A stretch of 64,000 bases of DNA from Streptosporangiales bacterium (GTDB lineage Bacteria; Actinomycetota; Actinomycetes; Streptosporangiales; WHST01), in contig WHST01000012.1 of NCBI GenBank assembly GCA_009379955.1, positions 1 through 64,000 on the forward strand, given 5' to 3'. The position numbers were made by a program, and so were the translations under genes. The stretch's first letter is position 1, and the number at the start of each line of letters is the position of its first letter. This document shows positions 8,735-16,687 of this stretch, in pieces. Below the pieces are notes generated by a model. It worked only from the letters and a program-made list of their open reading frames with translations. It was not told the origin of the DNA and did not search any database.

Positions 8735-9445
8735 TCAACCCCCCAGGTAGGCGCGTCGGATCTCGTCCATGCCCTCGAGCTCGGCCGAGGGGCCGGTGAG
8801 GACGTTGCGCCCCGTCTCGAGGACGGTCGCCGTGTCGACGAGGCGGAAGGCGAGGTTGGCGTTCTGCTCGACGACGACCATCGCGATGCCCGACTCCCGC
8901 CGCAGTCGGCCGATCGCCTCGTACACGGCCTTCGCCGTGCTCGGCGCGAGCCCGAGGGACGCCTCGTCGAGCAGCAGCAGCCGGGGCCCGGCCATGAACG
9001 CGCGCGCGATGGCGAGCATCTGCTGTTCTCCGCCGGAGAGCGCGGCCGCGCTGGCCGCGAGGCGATCCTTCAGCTGCGGGAACAGCGTCAGGCAGTAGTC
9101 GAGGTCGGCCGAGATCGCCCTGCGATCCTTGCGCAGGTAAGCACCGACCCGGAGGTTGTCCCTGACGCTCAGCTGGGCGAGCGTCCCCCGGCCCTCCGGC
9201 ACGTGGGCGATGCCGAGTGCTGCCACCCGGTCGGGGCGGAGTCCCCGGATGTCGCGTCCGTCGAAGGTGATGCGTCCGGAGGTGCGGACCGTGCCGCTGA
9301 TCGCGCGCAGAGTCGTCGTCTTCCCCGCGCCGTTCGCGCCGAGGATGCCGACGGCACCGCCGTCCGGCACGCTGAGCGAGACGCCTTCGAGCACCCGCAC
9401 GGGACCGTAGGACGCTGTGACGTCGGTGAGCTCAAGCAGCGTCAT
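8735..9445 (-). CDS. LivF-type ABC transporter ATP-binding protein
   Basis: 236-residue ATPase. Walker A GANGAGKT lies near residue 36, Q-loop region downstream, signature LSGGEQQ near 140 and Walker B LLLLDEASLGLAP near 160, with the LivF-type C-terminus ending in AYLGG. It hydrolyses ATP at the cytoplasmic face to drive import through LivHM. Its start overlaps the end of livG by 14 bases, indicating coupled translation. Confidence 0.92.
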   Translation of the reverse strand: MTLLELTDVTASYGPVRVLEGVSLSVPDGGAVGILGANGAGKTTTLRAISGTVRTSGRITFDGRDIRGLRPDRVAALGIAHVPEGRGTLAQLSVRDNLRVGAYLRKDRRAISADLDYCLTLFPQLKDRLAASAAALSGGEQQMLAIARAFMAGPRLLLLDEASLGLAPSTAKAVYEAIGRLRRESGIAMVVVEQNANLAFRLVDTATVLETGRNVLTGPSAELEGMDEIRRAYLGG

Positions 9446-10214
9446 CCGCGGCGTCCTTCCCGAGGTACGCCTCGACGACGCGCGGATCGGACTGCGCCTC
9501 GGCCGCGGTGCCCTCCATGAGCTTGCTCCCGTGGTCGAGCACGACGACCCGGTCGGTCAGTGCCGAGATGAGGCCCATGTGATGTTCGACGATGACGACG
9601 GTGATGTCCTCCTCGGTACGGATCCGCCTGACGGTGTCGATGAGCTGCGTCACCTCGCCGTGCGAGAGGCCTGCCGCCGGCTCGTCGAGCAGGAGCAGCG
9701 CGGGCTTCGACAGCAGCGCGCGGCAGAGCTCGATGCCCTTGTGCAGGCCGTGCGACAGCTCGTCCGCGCGAAGGTCCGCTGCCCAGCCCAGACTCACGCG
9801 ATCGAGGAGCTCGAGCGCCTCCGCGCGGATCGCACGCTCGGCGCGCGTGGTATGCGGCAGGCGCAGTGACCACGACACCGGTCCGCCGCGAAGGCGGATG
9901 TGCCCACCGAGCAGCACGTTCTGCAGCACCGTGGCGTCGAGGTGGAGGGCGGGCTGCTGGAACGTGCGGGCCAGCCCGAGGCGCGCGAGCCTCGACGGCG
10001 ACGTGCCGACCACCTCGGTGCCGTCGATCGTGACGGACCCCGAGCTGGGCTCGTAGTGACCGCTGATGCAGTTGAAGAGCGACGTCTTCCCCGCACCGTT
10101 CGGGCCGACGAGCCCGAAGATCACGCCCGGCTCGACATCGAAGGTGACGTCCTGGAGAACCTTGACACCACCGAAGTGGAGGGTCACGTCCTGGAGACTC
10201 AGGCGTGCGGCCAC
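9432..10214 (-). CDS. LivG-type ABC transporter ATP-binding protein
   Basis: 260-residue ATPase and first gene of the importer operon. Walker A GPNGAGKTS lies near residue 38 and Walker B LLLLDEPAAGLSHGE near 165. The signature is unusual: LSHGLHKGIELCRAL where most LivG proteins have LxxGxQRxLEIARAL, so the canonical SGG is degenerate. The C-terminus has the LivG hallmark VVEAYLG. GTG at 10214 is preceded by GAGGTG. The promoter region is shared with the divergent MetE-like gene at 10455. Confidence 0.9.
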   Translation of the reverse strand: MAARLSLQDVTLHFGGVKVLQDVTFDVEPGVIFGLVGPNGAGKTSLFNCISGHYEPSSGSVTIDGTEVVGTSPSRLARLGLARTFQQPALHLDATVLQNVLLGGHIRLRGGPVSWSLRLPHTTRAERAIRAEALELLDRVSLGWAADLRADELSHGLHKGIELCRALLSKPALLLLDEPAAGLSHGEVTQLIDTVRRIRTEEDITVVIVEHHMGLISALTDRVVVLDHGSKLMEGTAAEAQSDPRVVEAYLGKDAADDAA

Positions 10215-10349
10215 ACCGCACCTCGCCTAGTGGTTGCTATCGGCAAGAGGTCGAGCCTGTGCAATCTTCGCTCCCTCGCCACTACGACGCAAGGACATCG
10301 TCATCGCGTCAGCTTTGTCGTGCGGGGAGAGTATGTCGCCTGCCATCGA

Positions 10350-10383
10350 CGTTCCGCAGTGTGAACTTCCGCTAGACGGAACG
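10350..10383. promoter_or_regulatory. Inverted repeat in divergent promoter region
   Basis: CGTTCCG (10350-10356) and CGGAACG (10377-10383) form perfect 7-base arms 20 bases apart, in the 240-base gap between the liv-type operon and the MetE-like gene. The position suits an operator shared by both transcription units. No regulator gene lies beside it. The rest of the gap shows nothing else definite. Confidence 0.35.
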
Positions 10384-10454
10384 ATTGATTGAATGCTGCG
10401 GCGACTGCGGAGTAGCCTGCATCGTTCTCCGACCACCGCGACGAGGAGGTAGTC

Positions 10455-11513
10455 ATGGCAGGTCGGGTGAAGAGTGAGCTGCTGCTCGTGGGCAGCCTGC
10501 CGGCGGCGACGACGGAAGCGGCACTGCGCAGCGGCGTGGAGTTCTTCGGAGACCTGGTGTTCGCGCTGCCCGACGGGGAGACCGGGCCTCGCGTCGCGTG
10601 GGCCGGGTACGAGCGTGAACACCTGGTGCGACCGCATCCCGACATCGAGACCGTCGAGGAAACCGCGTCGCCGACGGGGATCCCGCGCCATGCGTACGAG
10701 ACGCCGATATTCCGGCTGCGTCCAGGTGTGCGCGAGCTGCGGTTCGAGTCCTGGCCGCGCATCGACGACGCCGTCATCTCCTACCGTCGATTCCGCGCCT
10801 TGCGTGACGAAGGCGTGATCCCGGCGCATCTGCGCTTCCAGGTGGGGTTGCCGTTCCCGCTGAGTGGGTTGTCCGGGTTCAAGGCGAACTTCGCCGCCGA
10901 CTATCCGACCGCCTCGCGCGGCTACGAGGACATGGTCACCCGCGAGCTGGCGCGGCTGACGACGGAGGTGCCGCCAGAGGACCTCGCGATCCAGTGGGAC
11001 GTGTGCTACGAGGTGCTCGACATCGAGGGCATGTTCAAGTGGACGTCCGGCGACGCGTGGGAGCGGTTCACCGGACCGGTCGAGCGGTTGACGCGGCTGA
11101 TCCCCGAGCAGGTACTCGTCGGCTACCACCTCTGCTACGGCACATTCCCCGAGTGGCCGATGTACGAGGCCAGGGACATGGGCCTGCTCGTGCGCATGGC
11201 CAACTTCGCGGTCGCGAACTCAGGCCGCACCGTGGACTGGCTGCATCTGGCCGGGCCGCGCTACCTGCGCAGCGAGGACGACCGGTTCTTCCGCCCGCTG
11301 CACGGTCTCGACGTCGGCGATGCCCGGGTGTTCCTCGGCATCGTGCTGCCCCTCGACGGGGTGTCAGGACTGCAGCGCAGGAAGACGACCGCGGCTCAGC
11401 ACCTCGCCGACTTCGGCGTCGCGATGTACTGCGGGTTCGGCCGTCAGCCGGGCAAGGACGGCGAGGAGACCATGCGCGAACACCGGACGGCAGCACTGGC
11501 CGCACGCGGCTAG
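10455..11513 (+). CDS. MetE-like (UROD/MetE superfamily) protein, function unknown
   Basis: 352-residue protein with no signal peptide. Several features recall the C-terminal catalytic barrel of cobalamin-independent methionine synthase. These are GYHLCYGTF at 223-231 (His225-x-Cys227, matching the HMCYxxF zinc segment), YCGFGR at 325-330 (Cys326, matching the last zinc ligand) and IQWDVCYE at 179-186 (the substrate-binding acidic position). It lacks the long MetE N-terminal domain. By family it would bind zinc and a thiol methyl acceptor, but no donor site can be assigned; it could be a methyltransferase for an unusual substrate. An AGGAGGTAG ribosome site precedes the ATG. It is divergent from the liv-type importer. 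Confidence 0.6.
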   Translation: MAGRVKSELLLVGSLPAATTEAALRSGVEFFGDLVFALPDGETGPRVAWAGYEREHLVRPHPDIETVEETASPTGIPRHAYETPIFRLRPGVRELRFESWPRIDDAVISYRRFRALRDEGVIPAHLRFQVGLPFPLSGLSGFKANFAADYPTASRGYEDMVTRELARLTTEVPPEDLAIQWDVCYEVLDIEGMFKWTSGDAWERFTGPVERLTRLIPEQVLVGYHLCYGTFPEWPMYEARDMGLLVRMANFAVANSGRTVDWLHLAGPRYLRSEDDRFFRPLHGLDVGDARVFLGIVLPLDGVSGLQRRKTTAAQHLADFGVAMYCGFGRQPGKDGEETMREHRTAALAARG

Positions 11514-11543
11514 TGTCCTGCGTCCTCGTTCTGCCAGTAGGTC

Positions 11544-12359
11544 TCAGGTCAGGTGGTCGAAGTCGCCGCGAACCCAACCGATGTGGCGGTCGGCGGAGCG
11601 TCGCACGACCTGTCGCGCGTCGGTGTCGATGACATTCTGGAAATTGCCGTAGAGGCGGTCGAACGCGAACTGCTCGACGTGCTCGGTGACCCGCTCGACC
11701 ACCGCGGCGGACAAGGGGATGCGGTTAGGGAAGCTGCGCATGAAGCTGACCGACCTGCGGTCGGGGTTCGCGAAGACGGTGTCACCGCTGAGCAGCACAC
11801 CCCTGCCCTCGGCGCCGGCGGCCCAGTGGACGACCGCGCTGCCGGGGAAGTGACCACCGGGCTGGGTCAGCGTGACACCCGGCAGCAGGTCCAACGTGCC
11901 CGACCAGGGCCGGATCATCGGATCGGGCCGCGCAACCCAGGACAGGTCCGCTTCGGCGACGAACACCGGCACCCCACCCAGGGCACGACCCCACTCCACC
12001 TGGAGGCCGAACATGTGTGGATGGCTCGCCGCGATCGCGACGACATCCCCGAGCTCACGCACCCGCCTGACCGCCTCCTCGTCGAGGAAGCCGATGGGAT
12101 CCCAGAGCAGGCCGCCAGCCGGGGTACGGAGCAGCTTCGCCTGCTGCCCGATGCCGACCCCTGGCTCGCTGGTGATGCCGAACAGATCCGGCTCCAGCTC
12201 GACGACCTTGCTGCGGCGGCCGGACGCCGCCAGCTCCGCCAGCGTCGTCCACTGCTGTCCCTCGGCCGGCACCCACTGCCGCTCGTCCACGCAGATCGCG
12301 CACACGTCGACCTTCTCCCCGTGCTCGACGGCGCACGTCGCGCAGATCCAGAAGTCCAC
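11544..12359 (-). CDS. MBL-fold hydrolase with N-terminal zinc ribbon
   Basis: 271-residue protein from a GTG start at 12359. The first 25 residues hold two CxxC pairs (Cys6/9 and Cys20/23), a small zinc ribbon. The rest is a metallo-beta-lactamase fold: ASHPHMFG takes the place of the usual HxHxDH, followed by QPGGHFPGSAVVHW and SGDTVF. So His-x-His, a later His and the bridging Asp are kept, while Asp-His of the first motif is replaced by Phe-Gly. I recall a hydrolase family with such HPHxY/F motifs, so this is probably not decay. The substrate is unknown. It ends 30 bases from the MetE-like gene, convergent with it. The 272 bases upstream hold no gene I can support. Confidence 0.75.
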   Translation of the reverse strand: MDFWICATCAVEHGEKVDVCAICVDERQWVPAEGQQWTTLAELAASGRRSKVVELEPDLFGITSEPGVGIGQQAKLLRTPAGGLLWDPIGFLDEEAVRRVRELGDVVAIAASHPHMFGLQVEWGRALGGVPVFVAEADLSWVARPDPMIRPWSGTLDLLPGVTLTQPGGHFPGSAVVHWAAGAEGRGVLLSGDTVFANPDRRSVSFMRSFPNRIPLSAAVVERVTEHVEQFAFDRLYGNFQNVIDTDARQVVRRSADRHIGWVRGDFDHLT

Positions 12360-12631
12360 TGCCCATCCTCGCTCTCTGCATGCACCTGCTCGTCGGCGAA
12401 GCCCTTGGATCATGGCATCGATCTCATCCGCTCGACGGGGGTACCGACAGATCACTGTGCCTACGTCGACCCCACACTCTCGGTGAGGACCAGACCTTCG
12501 CTGTCGCTTGCCATGACATCAGCCCACCTGCACGGAGAGCTCGGACCCGTCCTCGAGGAGTGGGTCACCGAGCGGTCCTTCGCGCACGCCTACCCGCCGC
12601 TCACCTGAGCAGCGGATGCCGCGGTCCTCGC

Positions 12632-13795
12632 TCATCCGGGTCGTTCCGGACCGTCGCAGCTGCCCGGCTCCAGGGCGAGCCGGTAGCCACGCTTGACGAC
12701 GGTCTGGACGAGCCGGGGCGTGCCGAGCGCCGAGCGCAGCCGTGCGACGGCCATCTCCACGGCGTGCTCGTCGTCACCGCCACCGGGTAGTGCGGCGAGC
12801 AGTCGCGACCGCGACACGACCTCGCCGGGCCGCCTGGCCAGCTCGCGCAGCAACGCGACGGCTGCGGGCGCCAGTGGCCTGACGGTGCCGTCGACGATCA
12901 CCGCGCGCCGGCGTAGCTCGATCGTGTATCCGGCGACGGGCAGCACCCGCGCGCGAGCCGGCAGCTCCTCGGCGAGCCGGCGGACGAGCGCGCCGAGCCG
13001 CGCCCTGGCAGGCCAGACGGTGGGTATCTCCCGCTTCTCCAGTGGCCCGGCAGTGACCGGGCCGACGCACATGGCGAGGACGTCGTGCCGCAGCGCGGCG
13101 CACACCTCCCAGCCGAGGCCGAGGCCGTGGGCGTGGGCGAGCAGGCTCGCGGCGGCGGGTGCGCTGGTGAAGGTGACCGCGTCGAGCCCGCGCCGGACGA
13201 TGGCGTCGACCAGCCGGTCGAGCGGGCCCGTGTCGGCGGGGGTCACCCACCGGTAGACCGGCACGGTGACCACCTCGGCGCCGGCGAGGCGCAGCGCGGC
13301 GCAGAAGTCGGGCAGCGGCTCGCCGTGCAGCTGGACGGCGACGCGCTTGCCCGCCACGCCTTCGGCGAGCAGGTGGTCGAGCACCTCGGCGGACGACTCC
13401 GACGGCGGGGACCACGCCTCGGTGATTCCGGCGGCGCGGACCGCGCCCTTGGCCTTGGGTCCGCGTGCGAGCACGGCCGCTCCGCGGAGAACGTCGAGCA
13501 ACGGGTCGGTCAACCCCCACGCCTCGACGGCCTCGATCCAGCCGCGGAACCCGATGCCGGTCGTGGCGACGACGACGCTCGGCGGGTGGGCGATCACGTC
13601 GCGGCTGGCGGCGAGCAGCTCGGTGTCGTCGGCGAGCGGAACGATGCGGATGGCGGCGGCGTGCAGGACCGTCGCGCCGCGGCGTTCCAGCATCGTGCAC
13701 AGCTCATCCGCACGTCGCGCGGCCGTCACCGCCACAGAGAACCCGGCGAGCGGCTCCGGGCCCGGTTCCGTGGCCTGGACGGTCACCGCGCTCAC
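12632..13795 (-). CDS. Uroporphyrinogen-III synthase fused to a winged-helix DNA-binding domain
   Basis: 387-residue fusion. Residues about 10-265 are a HemD fold (two alternating lobes, with the TFTSAPAAASLL and PVYRWVTP regions). Residues about 290-380 are an OmpR-type winged helix (LAPAAVALLRELARRPGEVV ... VEMAVARLRSAL ... TVVKRGYRL). HemD cyclises hydroxymethylbilane to uroporphyrinogen III, the precursor of siroheme needed by NirB. The added domain suggests DNA binding, and such fusions are known from actinobacterial nitrite reductase operons. Its GTG start overlaps the nirD stop (GTGA), making it the last gene of the six-gene operon. The longer upstream reading lies inside nirD. Confidence 0.85.
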   Translation of the reverse strand: MSAVTVQATEPGPEPLAGFSVAVTAARRADELCTMLERRGATVLHAAAIRIVPLADDTELLAASRDVIAHPPSVVVATTGIGFRGWIEAVEAWGLTDPLLDVLRGAAVLARGPKAKGAVRAAGITEAWSPPSESSAEVLDHLLAEGVAGKRVAVQLHGEPLPDFCAALRLAGAEVVTVPVYRWVTPADTGPLDRLVDAIVRRGLDAVTFTSAPAAASLLAHAHGLGLGWEVCAALRHDVLAMCVGPVTAGPLEKREIPTVWPARARLGALVRRLAEELPARARVLPVAGYTIELRRRAVIVDGTVRPLAPAAVALLRELARRPGEVVSRSRLLAALPGGGDDEHAVEMAVARLRSALGTPRLVQTVVKRGYRLALEPGSCDGPERPG

Positions 13796-14169
13796 GGAGA
13801 ACCACCCTGGCGCACTTCCACCGCCCCGTCGCGGACGCGGACGTCGTACCTCGCCACCGCGAACCGTGGATCGGTCAGGCACTCCCCGGTCGGCAACGCG
13901 TAGACGTGCTTGTGCATCGGCGAGGCGATGGTGGGAACTCCGGCGCGGTCACCCACGATGCCGCGCGACAGCACAGCCGCGCCGCAGGCAGGATCGACGT
14001 TCGCGACGGCGTAGAGGTCGCCGTCGTAGGTGCGGAACACGGCGACCTGGGTGCCGTCGCGCAGCAGCGCGGCCACGCCACGTTCGGGTTGCAGCCGCGC
14101 CAGGGGCCAGACCCTGGCCCAGTCGCCTCGCCGCTGGTCGACGCGACGTCTCTCGGTCGTGACGGTCAT
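13792..14169 (-). CDS. nirD: Nitrite reductase (NADH) small subunit
   Basis: 125-residue NirD with a Rieske-like fold. The VLSRGIVGDRAG and ASPMHKHVYALPTGECL motifs are typical of the family. As in other NirD proteins the Cys-His ligands of true Rieske centres are absent, so it holds no iron-sulfur cluster. It associates with NirB in the cytoplasm to reduce nitrite to ammonium with NADH. The ATG lies 4 bases after the nirB stop, and its stop overlaps the hemD start. Confidence 0.93.
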   Translation of the reverse strand: MTVTTERRRVDQRRGDWARVWPLARLQPERGVAALLRDGTQVAVFRTYDGDLYAVANVDPACGAAVLSRGIVGDRAGVPTIASPMHKHVYALPTGECLTDPRFAVARYDVRVRDGAVEVRQGGSP

Positions 14170-14173
14170 CGGG

Positions 14174-16687
14174 TCACCTCCGGTTCGCGTTCGGCATGCC
14201 GAGATCGACCGATACCGGTGCTGGGACGCGCTGATCGCGTTCGACGCTGAACGTGATCGACGGGTCGGGAGTGTCGGGCGCGTTGACGAACGAGACGAAC
14301 CGCGCCAGCTTGTCCTGGTCGTCGAGCACCGCCCGCCACTCGTCGGCGTACGACGAGACGTGGCGCGCCATCGCCGCGTCGAGCTCGGCGCAGATGCCGA
14401 GGCTGTCGTCGACGATGACGGCGCGGAGGTGGTCGAGACCACCGTCCATCGCCTCGATCCAGGACGCGGTGCGCTGCATCCGGTCGGCGGTCCTGACGTA
14501 GAACAAGAGGTACCTGTCGATGAGCCGCACGAGCGTGTCGCGGTCGACGTCGTTCACGAACAGTTCCGCGTGGCGGGGACGGAACCCGCCGTTGCCGCCC
14601 ACGTACAGGCTCCAGCCCTGCTCGGTGGCGATGACCCCGACGTCCTTGGCCTGGGCCTCGGCGCACTCCCTGGCACAGCCCGACACGCCCGCCTTGATCT
14701 TGTGGGGTGCGCGCAACCCGCGATAGCGCAGCTCGAGCTCGATCGCCAGCGTTACCGAGTCCTGCACGCCGTACCGGCACCAGGTCGAGCCGACACACGA
14801 CTTCACGGTCCGCATCGCCTTGCCGTAGGCATGACCCGACTCGAAGCCGGCGTCGACGAGCCGGCGCCAGATCTCCGGCAGCTGTTCGACCCGCGCACCG
14901 AACATGTCGATGCGCTGACCGCCGGTGATCTTCGTGTAGAGGCCGAAGTCCTCCGCGACCTGCCCGATGACCATCAGCTTCCGCGGGCTGATCTCGCCGC
15001 CGGGAATCCGCGGCACCACCGAGTACGTGCCGTTGCGCTGGAGGTTGGCGAGGAAGTGGTCGTTGGTGTCCTGCAGCGTCGCCTGCTCGCCGGCCAGGAC
15101 GTGGCCGTTGCCCTGGGACGCGAGGATGGACGCCACCGCCGGCTTGCAGATGTCGCACCCGCGCCCGCGGCCGTGCCGGGCGACCAGGTCGGAGAAGGTC
15201 CGTACCCCCGTCACGGCGACGATCTCGAACAGCTCCGCCCTGGACTGGTCGAAGTGCTCGCACAGCGCCTTCGACTGCTCGACTCCGGCGGTCGCGAGGA
15301 GCTGACCGAGCGACGGGACACAGCTGCCGCAGCTGGTGCCCGCCCGGGTGCACGCCTTGATCGCCGGGACGTCCGTGCACCCCTCGTCGGTGATCGCCGT
15401 CAGGATCGCGCCCTTGGTGACGACGTTGCAGGTGCAGATCTGCGCGTCGTCGGGCAGCGAGCCGACGCCGACTCCCACGGCGTCGCCGGGGGCCGGGGCG
15501 ATGAGCACGGCAGGATCGGCGGGCAGCGGTCGCCCGACCAGCGGACGCAGTGTCGCGTACCGGGTCGCGTCTCCGACGAGCACGCCGCCGAGCAGCGTGC
15601 GCGCGTCGTCGGAGACGACGACCTTGGCGTAGGTGCGGGCGACGGGGTCGTTCAGCACGACCTCCAGCGCGCCGTCGGTACGGGCGTGCGCATCGCCGAA
15701 GCTGGCCACGTCGACGCCGAGCAGTTTCAGCTTGGTCGCCGTGTCGGCGCCGGGGAACGCGGCGCTGCCGCCCAACAGCCGGTCGGCGACCACCTCGGCC
15801 ATCGCGTAACCCGGTGCCACCAGTCCGTACACGCTGCCCTCGAGACACGCGCACTCCCCGACCGCGAAGATGGACGGGTCGGCCGTACGGCAGGCCGCGT
15901 CGACGACGACGCCGCCGCGCTCGCCGACGGGCAGTCCGGCATTCCTGGCCAGCTCGTCGCGGGGGCGCACTCCTGCGGAGAAGACGACGAGGTCGGTGTC
16001 GATCGCCTCGCCGTCGGACAGCACCAGCCGCCGCACCCGCCCGTCCGAGCCGCTCTCGACGGATCGACCGGAAACGTCGCAGTGCACGGTGACGCCCAAC
16101 TCCGTGACCAACTGGCCAAGCAGGGCACCGCCGCCCTCGTCGACCTGCGCCGGCATCAACCGCGCGGCGAACTCGACGACGTGAGTGTCGAGGCGAAGCG
16201 ACGTGAGTGCGTTCGCCGCCTCGAGCCCGAGCAGACCGCCGCCGACGACGACACCGGTGCGTGCTCCCTCGGCGGCGGCCCGGATCGCGTCGAGGTCGTC
16301 GATCGTCCGGTAGACGAAGCAGCCAGGAGCATCCGCGCCCTCGACCGGCGGGACGAACGGCCGCGAGCCGGTGGCGAGCACGACCGCGTCGTAGGCGTGC
16401 GTCGCACCCGACGCGGTCGTGACCGTCCGCGCCACGCGGTCGATGTCATGGACAGGTTCATCCAGCCGCAGGTCGAACAGCCCGTCGCCGTCGGGCACGG
16501 GCTCAAGGCGGAGGTCGTCCTCGGTGGCGCCGTCGAAATACGACGACAGCGCGACCCGGTCGTACGCGGGCCGCGGTTCCTCGGCGAGCGCGGTGATCCG
16601 CCACCGGCCCGCGGTGTCACGGGCACGCAGGGCCTCGACCAGCCGGTGACCGACCATCCCCTGCCCGACGACGACGAGCTCCGCCAT
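14174..16687 (-). CDS. nirB: Nitrite reductase (NADH) large subunit
   Basis: 837-residue cytoplasmic enzyme reducing nitrite to ammonium. Order: FAD/NADH module (VVVGQGMVGHRLVEAL at the start, a second GGGLLGLEAA motif near 145); BFD-like 2Fe-2S domain around 415-455 (ICTCNVV ... GTSCGSC); ferredoxin-like half-domains; siroheme/4Fe-4S site with SCVGSTWC near 627-633 and GCARECAEAQ near 668-677. All four cluster cysteines are present. The start shares one base with the stop of the upstream reductase gene (TGATG). The siroheme it needs ties it to the hemD fusion at the end of the operon. Confidence 0.95.
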   Translation of the reverse strand: MAELVVVGQGMVGHRLVEALRARDTAGRWRITALAEEPRPAYDRVALSSYFDGATEDDLRLEPVPDGDGLFDLRLDEPVHDIDRVARTVTTASGATHAYDAVVLATGSRPFVPPVEGADAPGCFVYRTIDDLDAIRAAAEGARTGVVVGGGLLGLEAANALTSLRLDTHVVEFAARLMPAQVDEGGGALLGQLVTELGVTVHCDVSGRSVESGSDGRVRRLVLSDGEAIDTDLVVFSAGVRPRDELARNAGLPVGERGGVVVDAACRTADPSIFAVGECACLEGSVYGLVAPGYAMAEVVADRLLGGSAAFPGADTATKLKLLGVDVASFGDAHARTDGALEVVLNDPVARTYAKVVVSDDARTLLGGVLVGDATRYATLRPLVGRPLPADPAVLIAPAPGDAVGVGVGSLPDDAQICTCNVVTKGAILTAITDEGCTDVPAIKACTRAGTSCGSCVPSLGQLLATAGVEQSKALCEHFDQSRAELFEIVAVTGVRTFSDLVARHGRGRGCDICKPAVASILASQGNGHVLAGEQATLQDTNDHFLANLQRNGTYSVVPRIPGGEISPRKLMVIGQVAEDFGLYTKITGGQRIDMFGARVEQLPEIWRRLVDAGFESGHAYGKAMRTVKSCVGSTWCRYGVQDSVTLAIELELRYRGLRAPHKIKAGVSGCARECAEAQAKDVGVIATEQGWSLYVGGNGGFRPRHAELFVNDVDRDTLVRLIDRYLLFYVRTADRMQRTASWIEAMDGGLDHLRAVIVDDSLGICAELDAAMARHVSSYADEWRAVLDDQDKLARFVSFVNAPDTPDPSITFSVERDQRVPAPVSVDLGMPNANRR

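Noticed and set aside
12513-12608. 31-codon plus-strand ATG frame in the gap before the hemD fusion
   Set aside because: The peptide has a protein-like composition but no ribosome site, partner or recognisable family; it could be a fragment or chance.
13792-14169. Rieske iron-sulfur function for NirD
   Set aside because: The Cys-His ligand pairs are not present; this is normal for NirD.
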